Positions 1-11,345 of a DNA stretch of 64,000 bases are shown one piece after another (within the stretch, counting starts at the first letter, position 1; each line of letters starts with the position of its first letter). The notes under the pieces were generated by a model. The model did no database searches, was not told where the DNA came from, and saw only the letters and a list, made by a program, of their open reading frames with translations. Both the position numbers and the translations under genes were made by a program. The stretch is from Serripes groenlandicus (taxonomy: Eukaryota; Mollusca; Bivalvia; Cardiida; Cardiidae): the NCBI GenBank assembly GCA_031761405.1, contig JASEVX010000011.1:38171700-38235699 (forward strand). The letters run 5' to 3'.

Positions 1-160
1 CACTCATTTCTACGCAAACAAAGGTTTTTAGGGACTATAGTACTGTAGATCAGCAAGTCAGTGGATGTATTTGGCGTAATTTGACCTGAATAGAAGGTAA
101 TAAACAATACATAGTTCCCACAACTAGATTGATTATGCCTTTGTCGGCCATTTGATAGGC

Positions 161-425
161 AAATTTACTATATGTTGAAAAGAGAAATATCAGATTTAAT
201 TAAAATAGCAATTGCATGTGTAAAAATAAAATTAAATCAAGAAGTTGATATTATCAGATCATACAAAGGTATTAACGACATATGGCTGTCAAACTCAAAT
301 TCCTTAGTGTTTTCCTAATTATCGTCTTTTTTTTTTATTATATATATTCTCTATTAATGCTCATCATATTTGCCATTCAAAATGGCAGACAATGGAGATA
401 ATTAGTGTAGTGGTGTGAGCTAGTT
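161..425. repeat. Dispersed repeat shared with 19.9-20.2 kb
   Basis: GATAGGCAAATTTACTATAT, GTTGAAAAGAGAAATATCAG, TAACGACATATGGCTGTCAA and ATAATTAGTGTAG line up, in the same order, with phrases at 19912-20195. The first 160 bp of the window show nothing recognisable. Confidence 0.65.
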
Positions 426-670
426 CGAGGGCTTGGTGTGAAACGGTTGTAACTAAAAACCTATTTTGAAAACCCTGGTTTAGGGGCAATTTTTACCCCT
501 TTGTAAACAATGCAAATTTAGGTGCCATTGCTCAGAACGAGCAATGGCACCTAAATTTCCATTGTTTACCAAGAAAAATGATTTAACGCTTATAAATACT
601 TTATGGTGAGGTGATAAACCTTGGTAACAAATACCAATTTTAGTTACAACCGTTTCACACCAAGTCCTCG
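426..670. mobile_element. 245-bp palindromic MITE, copy 1
   Basis: Terminal inverted repeats start CGAGG(G/A)CTTGGTGTGAAAC on both ends, followed by GGTTGTAACTAAAA. The centre is a long hairpin: TTTAGGTGCCATTGCTC against its complement around 520-560. A 4-bp direct repeat AGTT flanks it at 422-425 and 671-674. No coding capacity. A 4-bp target duplication occurs in families such as Sola and Chapaev, but assignment is only a suggestion. Confidence 0.9.
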
Positions 671-801
671 AGTTGTATTCAAATTCAGAAAGCGCAGGCA
701 ACATTACCTCCTTCTTCGCCCGACACTCTATATGATTATTGAAATATCTGCCATGAAACTTAATCATAATTTGATGTGCATATCTTTTGTAGTATTTTAA
801 C

Positions 802-1122
<321 letters not shown>

Positions 1123-1278
1123 GTTCGATATATACTCGTACTATGTGGAAAAGCAGCCAGTTGCTTGGAAAGTATGTTGTGTGGAGTACTGGTGTGAGAA
1201 AGCTAGGAAACACATGGGTAGGTGAACTGGCTGCCGTGATATTCTTGAAAACGGCGTTAAGCCCCAATCAACCAATCG

Positions 1279-1318
<40 letters not shown>

Positions 1319-1372
1319 ATGTCCTGGTAGTGGCGTAGTTCGTTAATTGCTGTATTCATTGGCTGGACTAGG
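1123..1372 (+). repeat. Tandem duplication of a SINE tail region, copy 2
   Basis: Second copy of the block at 802-1122, nearly identical outside the microsatellite. The CAAT run is much shorter (about 1268-1316), which accounts for most of the length difference. Confidence 0.9.
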
Positions 1373-1490
1373 TCTTGCTCAGTTGCCGGATAGCCTGAAC
1401 GCCGTTGACAGCATGAAATTACAAGCCTTACTGGTAATGTGATGTAGAATTACTTTCGGCACTGGCGAACAACACAATGTAATAAATATT

Positions 1491-1700
1491 AACCCTTTCG
1501 CTGACAAAGGCAATTAAAGGCTTTTAAAAAAAGTGCAGATTCAGGTCAGACAGCTCGTAACGAGCAGTCTCTTCTGAAATCTGCATTGTTTACCACCTAG
1601 ACATTAAAATTTACTAAATTTAGCTGTTGGACGAACACTGGAGTGGTCTTATTTTTAACATGGAAGAGTCGACTTTGTGAAATCCGGCAATGAAAGAGTT
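1491..1700. mobile_element. Short inverted-repeat element, AACCCTTTC type 1
   Basis: The ends AACCCTTTCGCTGAC and AATGAAAGAGTT are imperfect inverted repeats. The centre has CAGCTCGTAACGAGCAG. A related element lies at 22040-22247. Confidence 0.65.
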
Positions 1701-2034
1701 AAACATATTGTACATCTATTTTTTTTTGAATAAATATTTTTCTTAAAGAACACATTTCTTTTTAGTCCATATTTTTTTTTTTTTTATTGAACAATTTTTT
1801 TTTTAAGCCTGTTAATATTTTTATAGACACATTTTTTTTTTTTGAATGAATATATTTGACATAAAATATTGCAATGTTTGTCACAGAGGTAGCTCAATTC
1901 AAGCAACAATAATATATAATGTTAACATCATTGATCCTATATGAAGGCGTATTGTGACGCAGTTCCAACAGATTGCTATTAAAGACACCAGTAAAGACAG
2001 ACATTGGTCATTTCATGTGTGAACATGGTTTATG

Positions 2035-2260
2035 AACCCTTTCCCTCATATAGACGCGTTCTGACGTTTCTACAGCAGGCGGCTTTTTGAAAACATAGTG
2101 ACAAAAGAAGAAATCGCGCAAAACGAGCAATTTCTCATTTTGCCACAATGTTTTCCACTTTTAGTCATAGGTTACCCATTCAAATATAGAGATTTTATAT
2201 TTTTTGACAAAATATGTTCAAAGTCGTCTGCTGCAGATCTGTCGTATGAGGGAAAGGGTT
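2035..2260. mobile_element. MITE with AACCCTTTCCC termini
   Basis: The ends AACCCTTTCCCTCATA and TATGAGGGAAAGGGTT are perfect inverted repeats. The arms continue imperfectly (AGCAGGCGGCTTTTTGAA against TTCAAAGTCGTCTGCTGC). A matching copy is at 20967-21189 and a half copy at about 3400-3510. Confidence 0.85.
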
Positions 2261-2619
2261 AACTCTCTTTCATACTTTTAATTAAAGAGATGTTCCGTAT
2301 TTCTACGAGGATGTGTTCAAAGTAGCCTTCTTGTTGCGTTTGGAAAAGGTTAAATCTTATCTTTCTTGATACTTATATGCTCGAACGTCGTTTAATCATT
2401 CACATCCTTCCGCCATATACGAGATATACACACGTAGACTAAGAGCTCGAGATTTCTCCTTTACCAAAATGTTAACTAAAGTTGTCTGCTGCAGAGGTGT
2501 CATTAAGCGTCTATGTGTCGGAAATAGCTAATATTTGTTGTAAAAACTTGCTTTAACCACGTATGAGTTCCAAATGTTTCCTTGTATGTTACCTTTCCAT
2601 TTAAGACTTGATTTGTTGT

Positions 2620-2690
2620 GTTTCTTTTATTGGAGTGTCACGCCATTTTCAACATTAGTTCAGTTATATCACGGCGACAGTTCACTTATT
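2620..2690 (+). repeat. Fragment of the shared SINE-tail/element-X core
   Basis: GTGTCACGCCATTTTCAACA, TTAGTTCAGTTATATCACGG matches the core common to the SINE tails and element X. Other isolated core fragments lie at about 13300-13335, 15640-15690 and 41770-41820. Confidence 0.7.
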
Positions 2691-2777
2691 CATTGTAAAT
2701 ACGCGCGCTTTATAGCGACGTTTATATGGATATAGCGCTGTAAATTATTAAATTAGTATTTATGATATAAAACGAAC

Positions 2778-2913
2778 ATTACATTCGTGGTCACTCAATA
2801 CGAAATTTATTAAACTCGTTTTCTAAAAGTGATAAAAACTCGCCAAGGCTCGTTCTTATCAATTTCAGAAAACTCGTTTAATAAATTCCGTATTGAATGA
2901 CCACTCATGTAAT
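2778..2913. mobile_element. 136-bp inverted-repeat element
   Basis: The left arm (ATTACATTCGTGGTCACTCA, then ATACGAAATTTATTAAACTC) is repeated inverted at the right (GTATTGAATGACCACTCATG). Arms are about 47 bp around a loop of about 40 bp. No coding capacity. Confidence 0.85.
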
Positions 2914-2971
2914 ATCCTCTATTTCTATATAATGGGGTATGTTCATGTTTTAAAATCCTTATTTGACACTC

Positions 2972-3046
2972 AAACCCTATGTTGTGGGTACTCAAAAGAA
3001 GCGTCTCAATGAGACGATTCTTTTGAGTACCCTTAACATAGGGTTT
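2972..3046. repeat. 75-bp near-perfect palindrome
   Basis: AAACCCTATGTTGTGGGTAC with CTCAAAAGAA is mirrored as TTCTTTTGAGTACCC with TTAACATAGGGTTT around a GTCTCAATGAGAC centre. It would form a very stable hairpin. It lies 58 bp from the 2778-2913 element and may be a second small foldback element. Confidence 0.85.
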
Positions 3047-3399
3047 AGTTGAGTTATAAAAGAGATATTTGAAGGACGGGATAACTGTTAACACCTCGTG
3101 ATCTAGTCCTCTGCATGTGAGACTCAGTCTAATCTTGGTCCATATATTTCTCTACTCAATCGTCAAATATTAGAAAAGTCTTAATACAGTGATATTTTAC
3201 TTGTTGTAGGACATCAGCAGGATAAGTGTAAAACGCTGCCAGAATATCGAAGTTGTAAATGAATGATTCTATAATGGGAAAGGTCTGACAGCTAATATAA
3301 TACACCTGGATGCATGTTACTTCCTGGAAATGAATTCAACATGTTGCTACTAAATCGTTTATGAGCTTGTTTTTAGGCTGTTTTCAAATGTATTCAGCT

Positions 3400-3510
3400 A
3401 ACCCTTTCCCACATACACACGCTTTCAGACGCCTCTGTAGCAGACGGATTTTGAAAACACTGAACAGTTGTTCATAATGAAAGGTCGCGATACATTTATA
3501 AAAAAAATAT
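3400..3510. mobile_element. Half copy of the AACCCTTTCCC MITE
   Basis: AACCCTTTCCCACATA followed by GTAGCAGACGGATTTTGAAA matches one arm of the 2035-2260 element. The second arm is missing. Confidence 0.6.
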
Positions 3511-3824
3511 ATAGTGTTGAAAGTAGCGAATAATACCAATCATTCTTGATGAAACTGAATATTATTGTACAAAAATATTTGAATACATTATAAATAAACT
3601 ACGTATCTTCTCATGTGACCCATCTTATATCATTTTACATTTTAATGCGTATCTTCTCGTATATTTGATACCTCGCTGTGATATTATAGAAAGGACTACT
3701 GAAAAAAACCTTAATGTGATGGTTACTGATTTTAAACTCCATTAATTGAATGGATTGTGTCATTCAAACACGAGTCTATATGAATCTGTGATCCTATGCA
3801 TTCTGATAGTCTGTCAGGCCACAC

Positions 3825-3895
3825 TGGCTCAGTTGGTTACAAAGAAGGCTATTAAATCCAGGGGTCGTGAGTTCGAACCCAGTCTTTGCCATGGA
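3825..3895 (+). mobile_element. tRNA-like SINE head fragment
   Basis: It carries TGGCTCAGTTGG (box A-like), CCAGGGGTCGTGAGTTCGAA and ACCCAGTC (box B-like region), spaced as in a tRNA promoter. The acceptor stem does not pair, so it is a SINE head and not a tRNA gene. The phrase CCAGGGGTCGTGAGTTCGA matches the head of the 4728-5014 SINE. Confidence 0.7.
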
Positions 3896-4370
3896 TTTGT
3901 TCCGATAATTGACAACAGTCTGTTTGACTAGCGTCTTCAATCACTGGGCCTATAGTAAGTAGATAAAAGAGTAAATCCAGTCTCACTAGAGTCTTCAACG
4001 GACGCTCATATGTTTTAAATATACCTAACAGCACCTTTAGCCAAAACACTGCAAGTGTAGCCTCTTTACTTATTTGCCAAATGTCTTAAACTATTGTCAA
4101 GGCAGAGTGTTATTAAGACCCCAATCGCTGGACGTGTTTCATATATTATTTTTATTTACACATATTTCCATTTATTTTGTGAATTATTTCATGTAAATGG
4201 GTATGTTTGATTTAAATACCCCAATTAAACAAACAGAGAAACAAACTAGACTTCATTTTAAGAGCATGCAACAGGTGTCCTCTTCGTCTGTCGCGATTTG
4301 TATATTATTATACAACATGTGAGTTGATTTTTTTCATGACATGGCTCTTCGATTGTAGGGCAAGTGAGTC

Positions 4371-4727
4371 TCATAATATAGCATACCTGATCACCCAGGT
4401 GATGTTATGTAAAAACTCGAGTGACTATCAAGTAAAATATTTAAATGTAAAGTAAGCGTACACATAACCAGGTCTAGCTATAAACATCAACGCCTGGTCA
4501 CTCATAAACGTTTCGTGTCTAACTACTTTCGCGTACTCTTTACCGAGATTAATGTTCATGTAGATTCATGAGCATGTTAGCGGGCAGTTAAGCTTCACAA
4601 TACATATGAGCCTTTCCACGAGAAAACCATCTTTATTGTATCATACTATAGCGTATCTGACCACCCAGGTGAGGTAATGTAAAACTAACACGCAGTTAAC
4701 TCGATTGAATATCAAGTAAACTATTTA
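4371..4727. repeat. Two diverged copies of a short direct repeat and a dispersed repeat
   Basis: The block around 4371-4458 (CACCCAGGTGATGTTATGTA) is repeated with changes at about 4641-4727. The single copy of the 43-bp unit and its flank lie between them. The second copy is interrupted by the SINE at 4728-5014 and continues after it at 5015. The first copy shows the uninterrupted form of the target site. Confidence 0.8.
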
Positions 4728-5014
4728 ATTGATTGATTGATTGATTGGGGTTTAACGCCGTTTTTAACAATTTCTCAGTCATATCACGGCGGCCATTTTC
4801 CTGGTTTTCTCACACCTGTACTCCACACAACAATCTTTCCAAGCAACTGGCTGCTTTTACACATAGACTTAGCCCATTGGTGGAAGACGAATGACTCATG
4901 TCGCAATGACTTTTGTCAAACGTCGAAAAGAAAGTTGGCCGAGCCAGGACTCGAACTCACAACCCCTGGATTGACAGCCCGCGTCGTTACCGACTGAGCT
5001 ACCGGGAATCGACA
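4728..5014 (-). mobile_element. Full-length tRNA-derived SINE with (CAAT)n tail
   Basis: On the minus strand the element starts with a tRNA-like head: box A-type TAGCTCAGTCGG and box B-type GAGTTCGAGTCC. A body with GTGTAAAAGCAGCCAG follows, then the tail with ACGGCGTTAAACCCC and a CAAT run. About 287 bp. Imperfect target duplications flank it: GTAAACTATTTA at 4716-4727 and GTAAAATATTTA at 5015-5026. An uninterrupted paralogous target lies at 4427-4456. SINEs are non-autonomous and use a LINE reverse transcriptase. A partner cannot be named here. Confidence 0.9.
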
Positions 5015-5240
5015 GTAAAATATTTATAATGTAAAATATGCGCAGAATAGAAAGTACCGTGATACGCACAATCAGAACTGCTGATGTGCTTTAATCTTGA
5101 TATGAATTCATCACTTGCCTTGTTGTTTTTTATAAACGTTTTAGTATAAATTAATAACGAAACTGAAAATGCAGAAATAATTAATAAAGCATGATTCCAG
5201 CGATCATTCAAAGATGTCGTTATCTCGAAATAATTTAAGG

Positions 5241-8200
5241 CCGTAATGCTATATCTGCATCCATGAGCGCCAAAGTACCAATATCATTCATACTGACACC
5301 AATGTATCAGCCGTAATGCTATCCCTGCATCCATGAGCACCAAGGTACCGATATCATTCATACTGACACCGATGCATCTGCCGTAATGCTATCCCTGCAT
5401 CCATGAGCGCCAAGGTACCAATATCATTCATACTGACACCGATGCATCAGCCGTAATGCTATCCCTGCATCCATGAGCGCCAAGGTACCAATATCATTCA
5501 TACTGACACCGATGTATCAGCCGTAATGCTATCCCTGCATCCATGAGCGCCAAGGTACCATTATCATTCATACTGACACCGACGCATCAGCCGTAATGCT
5601 ATCCCTGCATCCATGAGCGCCAAGGTACCATTATCATTCATACTGACACCGACGCATCAGCCGTAATGCTATCCCTGCATCCATGAGCGCCAAGGTACCA
5701 ATATCATTCATACTGACACCGATGCATCAGCCGTAATGCTATCCCTGCATCCATGAGCGCCAAGGTACCAATATCATTCATACTGACACCGACGCATCAG
5801 CCGTAATGCTATCCCTGCCTCCATGAGCACCAAGGTACCAATATCATTTATACTGATACCGATGCATCAGCCGTAATGCTATCCCTGCCTCCATGAGCGC
5901 CAAGGTACCGATATCATTCATACTGACACCGATGCATCAGCCGTAATGCTATCCCTGCATCCATGAGCGCCAAGGTACCAATATCATTCATACTGACACC
6001 GATGCATCAGCCGTAATGCTATCCCTGCATCCATGAGCGCCAAGGTACCATTATCATTCATACTGACACCGACGCATCAGCCGTAATGCTATCCCTGCAT
6101 CCATGAGCGCCAAGGTACCAATATCATTCATACTGACACCGATGTATCAGCCGTAATGCTATCCCTGCATCCATGAGCGCCAAGGTACCATTATCATTCA
6201 TACTGACACCGACGCATCAGCCGTAATGCTATCCCTGCATCCATAAGCGCCAAGGTACCAATATCATTCATACTGACACCGATGCATCAGCCGTAATGCT
6301 ATCCCTGCATTCATGAGCACCAAGGTACCAATATCATTCATACTGATACCGATGCATCAGCTGTAATGCTATCCCTGCATCCATGAGCGCCAAGGTACCA
6401 ATATCATTCATACTGACACCGATGCATCAGCCGTAATGCTATCCCTGCATCCATGAGCGCCAAGGTACCAATATCATTCATACTGATACCGATGCATCAG
6501 CCGTAATGCTATACCTGCATTTATGAGGGCCAATGTACCAATATCATTCATACTGACACCGATGCATCAGCCGTAATGCTATCCCTGCATCCATGAGCGC
6601 CAAGGTACCAATATCATTCATACTGACACCGATGCATCAGCCGTAATGCTATCCCTGTATCCATGAGCGCCAACGTACCATTATCATTCATACTGACACC
6701 GACGCATCAGCCGTAATGCTATCCCTGCATTCATGAGCACCAAGGTACCAATATCATTTATACTGATACCGATGCATCAGCCGTAATGCTATCCCTGCCT
6801 CCATGAGCGCCAAGGTACCAATATCATTCATACTGACAGCGATGCATCTGCCGTAATGCTATCCCTGCATTCATGAGCCCCAAGGTACCAATATCATTCA
6901 TACTGACACCGATGCATCAGCCGTAATGCTATCCCTGCATCCATGAGCGCCAAGGTACCAATATCATTCATACTGACACCGACGCATCAGCCGTAATGCT
7001 ATCCCTGCATCCATGAGCGCCAAGGTACCAATATCATTCATACTGACAGCGATGCATCAGCCGTAATGCTATCCCTGTATTCATGAGCGCCAAGGTACCA
7101 ATATCATTCATACTGACACCGATGCATCAGCCGTAATGCTATCCCTGCATTCATGAGCCCCAAGGTACCAATATCATTCATACTGACACCGATGCATCTG
7201 CCGTAATGCTATCCCTGCATCCATGAGCGCCAAGGTACCATTATCATTCATACTGACACCGACGCATCAGCCGTAATGCTATCCCTGCATTCATGAGCAC
7301 CAAGGTACCAATATCATTTATACTGATACCGATGCATCAGCCGTAATGCTATCCCTGCCTCCATGAGCGCCAAGGTACCAATATCATTCATACTGACAGC
7401 GATGCATCTGCCGTAATGCTATCCCTGCATTCATGAGCCCCAAGGTACCAATATCATTCATACTGACACCGACGCATCAGCCGTAATGCTATCCCTGCAT
7501 CCATGAGCGCCAAGGTACCAATATCATTCATACTGACAGCGATGCATCAGCCGTAATGCTATCCCTGTATTCATGAGCGCCAAGGTACCAATATCATTCA
7601 TACTGACACCGATGCATCAGCCGTAATACTATCCCTGCATTCATGAGCCCCAAGGTACCAATATCATTCATACTGACACCGATGCATCTGCCGTAATGCT
7701 ATCCCTGCATCCATGAGCGCCAAGGTACCATTATCATTCATACTGACACCGACGCATCAGCCGTAATGCTATCCCTGCATCCATGAGCGCCAAGGTACCA
7801 ATATCATTCATACTGACACCGATGCATCAGCCGTAATGCTATCCCTGCATCCATGAGCGCCAAGGTACCAATATCATTCATACTGACACCGATGCATCAG
7901 CCGTAATGCTATCCCTGCATCCATGAGCGCCAAGGTACCATTATCATTCATACTGACACCGACGCATCAGCCGTAATGCTATCCCTGCATTAATGAGCAC
8001 CAAGGTACCAATATCATTCATACTGACACCGATGCATCAGCCGTAATGCTATCCCTGCATCCATGAGCGCCAAGGTACCATTATCATTCATACTGACACC
8101 GACGCATCAGCCGTAATGCTATCCATGCATTCATGAGCACCAAGGTACCAATATCATTTATACTGATACCGATGCATCAGCCATAATGCTATCCCTGCCT

Positions 8201-9265
8201 CCATGAGCGCCAAGGTACCAATATCATTCATACTGACAGCGATGCATCTGCCGTAATGCTATCCCTGCATTCATGAGCCCCAAGGTACCAATATCATTCA
8301 TACTGACACCGATGCATCAGCCGTAATGCTATCCCTGCATCCATGAGCGCCAAGGTACCAATATCATTCATACTGACACCGACGCATCAGCCGTAATGCT
8401 ATCCCAGCATCCATGAGCGCCAAGGTACCAATATCATTCATACTGACACCGACGCATCAGCCGTAATGCTATCCCTGTATCCATGAGCGCCAAGGTACCA
8501 TTATCATTCATACTCACACCGACGCATCAGCCGTAATGCTATCCCTGCATTCATGAGCACCAAGGTACCAATATCATTTATACTGATACCGATGCATCAG
8601 CCGTAATGCTATCCCTGCATCCATGAGCGCCAAGGTACCAATATCATTCATACTGACACCGATGCATCAGCCGTAATGCTATCCCTGTATCCATGAGCGC
8701 CAACGTACCATTATCATTCATACTGACACCGACGCATCAGCCGTAATGCTATCCCTGCATTCATGAGCACCAAGGTACCAATATCATTTATACTGATACC
8801 GATGCATCAGCCGTAATGCTATCCCTGCCTCCATGAGCGCCAAGGTACCAATATCATTCATACTGACAGCGATGCATCTGCCGTAATGCTATCCCTGCAT
8901 TCATGAGCCCCAAGGTACCAATATCATTCATACTGACACCGATGCATCAGCCGTAATGCTATCCCTGCATCCATGAGCGCCAAGGTACCAATATCATTCA
9001 TACTGACACCGACGCATCAGCCGTAATGCTATCCCTGCCTCCATGAGCGCCAAGGTACCAATATCATTCACACTGATACCGATGCATCAGCCGTAATGCT
9101 ATCCCTGCCTCCATGAGCGCCAAGGTACCAATATCATTCATACTGACAGCGATGCATCTGCCGTAATGCTATCCCTGCATTCATGAGCCCCAAGGTACCA
9201 ATATCATTCATACTGACACCGATGCATCAGCCGTAATACTATACCTGCATCCATGAGCGCCAAGG
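5241..9265. repeat. 70-bp tandem satellite, about 57 copies
   Basis: The start CCGTAATGCTATCCCTGCAT recurs every 70 bp (5241, 5311, 5381, 5451 and so on) up to the truncated last copy at about 9231-9265. Most monomers hold a GGTACC and an ATGCAT site. Differences fall on a few recurrent positions and define monomer types. Groups of types recur at multiples of 70 (for example 560 and 840 bp), so higher-order repeats exist. No unrelated spacers lie between copies. No long open frame runs through it. Confidence 0.97.
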
Positions 9266-9845
9266 AGGGAAGCCAGTACTACCATAGTTAACGTATTTCG
9301 TATAATCCGACCGAACCTTCTTCTCCCGCCCATGAGACGGACGCTTCGTTATATGATATTAATTATCATAACAAGCATCGGCCGATATAAATGGAAATAA
9401 AACAATCATAGCTGTATAACTACAGTAAGTATTAACATATTTACATAAGAGCCGGCATAGCCACACCTCAAAAGCATTTTGATATATCTAAATACGATGT
9501 GGTCTGTGCCAAAAGATTGAAGACTGAAGTCATTGAACACCAATTTTTGCTATACTATTACTATTGCGAGTATTGTTTAGTTTCATAATTAAGTTAGAAA
9601 TATATATATATTTCGGAATTTCATGACAAATTACTGCCAATTAAAGACCACCCATAGGAAGAGAACAACCTGGTCTTCGTTCACAGGTAGTCTTTAATTA
9701 CAGGGTCATTCATGTATAAAATTAATAATTGGGAAATTAAAAGCGTGGTTGATATAGACAGGGCATTGCAATACAAAAGTGGTCTTTTGCACAAGTTTAA
9801 CTGTGTTGTGAAAGTTAATTATGCGCGTACAGGCGAATACATTAT
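9266..9845. other. Continuation of element X after the satellite, then unremarkable DNA
   Basis: The first ~60 bp (GGAGGGAAGCCAGTACTACC, TTAACGTATTTCGTATAA) resemble the right-hand flank of element X at 18.89-18.96 kb. A short hairpin (ATTAAAGACCACC and GGTAGTCTTTAAT) lies at about 9639-9703. No gene. Confidence 0.5.
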
Positions 9846-10015
9846 CCGATAGTAATGGCTGCCCTCCTTGGCGCTCAGGGTTGAAGGTTTAGCATTACGT
9901 CTGGCTGGCTGGTGTCAGGATAATTGGACCAGTAGTACTGGTAACTTACCCAGGAAACGTCGTGATATAACTGAACAATTGTTGAAAGGGGCGTAACACA
10001 CCATACAAATAAACA
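9846..10015 (-). repeat. Dispersed element X, copy 1
   Basis: On the minus strand it reads GTATGGTGTGTTACGCC, TTCAACAATTGTTCAG, TTATATCACGACG, CCTGGGTAAGTTACCAGTAC, CCTGACACC, CGTAATGCTAAACC, CCCTGAGCGCCAAGGAGGG. Copies 2 and 3 are at 11205-11345 and 18725-18905. The CCTGACACC to GCGCCAAGG segment is the source of the 70-bp satellite monomer. Confidence 0.85.
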
Positions 10016-10082
10016 AATAAACAAACATTATCCGATCCTCTTCGCTCAAACTTTGTAGACAAGATACCATCGTTAGCGTACA

Positions 10083-10383
10083 CATAACCAGATCTAGCTA
10101 TAGACATCAACGCCTGATCAATCAACATAACCAGGTCTAGCTATATACATCAACGCCTGATCAATCAACATAACCAGGTCTAGCTATAGACATCAACGCC
10201 TGATCAATCAACATAACCTGGTCTAGCTATATACATCAACGCCTGATCAATCAACATAACCAGATCTAGCTATAGACATCAACGCCTGATCAATCAACAT
10301 AACCTGGTCTAGCTATAGACATCAACGCCTGATCAATCAACATAACCAGATTTAGCTATTGACATCAACGCCTGATCACTCAC
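10083..10383. repeat. 43-bp tandem repeat, seven copies
   Basis: The unit beginning CATAACCAGGTCTAGCTATA and ending in GCCTGATCAATCAA occurs at 10083, 10126, 10169, 10212, 10255, 10298 and 10341, a constant 43-bp step. A single copy of the unit, with the same right-hand flank, is found at about 4465-4510, so this array expanded inside a copy of a dispersed repeat. Confidence 0.95.
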
Positions 10384-10484
10384 AACAGGTTCGTGTCCAA
10401 CCACGTTCCCGTACTGTGGACAGATATTAACGTGCATGTAGATGTCTGAGCATGTTGGCGGTCAATTAAAATTCACAATACATA
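10384..10484. repeat. Dispersed repeat flank shared with 4.51-4.64 kb
   Basis: Sequence to the right of the 43-bp array (AACAGGTTCGTGTCC onward, then CATGTAGATG and CACAATACATATGA) matches the stretch at about 4505-4640 with scattered substitutions. The two loci are copies of one dispersed repeat. Confidence 0.8.
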
Positions 10485-10747
10485 TGACCCGTTCCACGAG
10501 AAAACCATCATTATGGACTCTGCGTAATGTATACACACATATCAGCCTGCGCAGTCCGCACGGGCTCATCCGGGCCGACACATACCGACTCAGGTCGTTA
10601 GAGGTATAGAGTAAAGATTCCTGAAACTAAAAATGCACAGGAGGCGAACAAAGTCTGTCCGGGTTAGCCTGCTCGGCATGCTTAGCCTGATCCTGGTCGA
10701 TAGTTTACGCAGAGTCCACAATGCTGGTTTTCTCGTTGAACGGCTCA
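10485..10747. mobile_element. MITE with TGAGCCGT-type termini, copy A
   Basis: Inverted ends: the left arm TGACCCGTTCCACGAGAAAA followed by TATGGACTCTGCGTAA, and the right arm reading inward TGAGCCGTTCAACGAGAAAA and TGTGGACTCTGCGTAA. About 263 bp. The interior holds CAGCCTGCGCAG. Two related copies lie at 41126-41319 and 45657-45912. Confidence 0.85.
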
Positions 10748-10946
10748 TTTATTTCGATCAATTGTACCAAAGCATCGTAAACTGTGTATTTTATATATAA
10801 CATACATGTATGAGCAACAAAGAAACTGAAGTACTGAAACAGAAACAGAATAGAATACAGAAATCCCGTATCGGTTAGGACCGCTTCGGTGTTGTAGTAG
10901 TAGAGCGAGGACCCGACCCCTACCCGGGTCATATTAAAGACTATTT

Positions 10947-11192
10947 CGAGGCCTTGGCGTGAAACGGTTGTAACTAAAATTGGTATTTTTTTACCAAGGT
11001 TAATCACCTCGCCATAAAGTTTTTATAAGCGTAAAATAATTTTTCTTGGTAAACAATGGAAATTTAGGTGCCATTGCTCGTTCTGAGCAATGGCACCTAA
11101 ATTTGCATTGTTTACAAAGGGGTCAAAATTGCCCCTAGACCAAGGTTGTCCAAATAGGTCTTTAGATACAACAGTTTCACGCCAAGCCCAAG
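10947..11192. mobile_element. 246-bp palindromic MITE, copy 2
   Basis: Same family as 426-670, in the opposite arrangement of its arms: CGAGGCCTTGGCGTGAAAC at the left, the central hairpin around GCCATTGCTC, and GTTTCACGCCAAGCCC at the right. The flanking 4-mers ATTT and ATAT differ by one base. It is more decayed than the other two copies. Confidence 0.9.
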
Positions 11193-11204
11193 ATATGTAG
11201 TAAT

Positions 11205-11345
11205 TACTATGCCTCCTTGGCGCTCCAGATTGTGGGGTTAGCATAACGACTGACCCGCTGGTGTCTGGTGAAAGCACCAGTACTACCGGCAACAAAGAAA
11301 CGTTGTGATATATCTGAAAATTGTTGAAAGCGGAATAAAACAACA
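11205..11345 (-). repeat. Dispersed element X, copy 2
   Basis: On the minus strand it reads ATTCCGCTTTCAACAATTTT, ATATATCACAACG, GTAGTACTGGTGCTTT, CACCAGACACCAGCGGGTCA, GTCGTTATGCTAACC and GGAGCGCCAAGGAGG, following copy 1 with substitutions and small indels. Confidence 0.8.

Noticed and set aside
4938..5010. Functional tRNA gene on the minus strand
   Set aside because: It is the head of a complete SINE with a CAAT tail and target duplications.
5241..9265. CRISPR array
   Set aside because: Monomers are contiguous 70-bp copies without unrelated spacers, in a eukaryotic context without cas genes.
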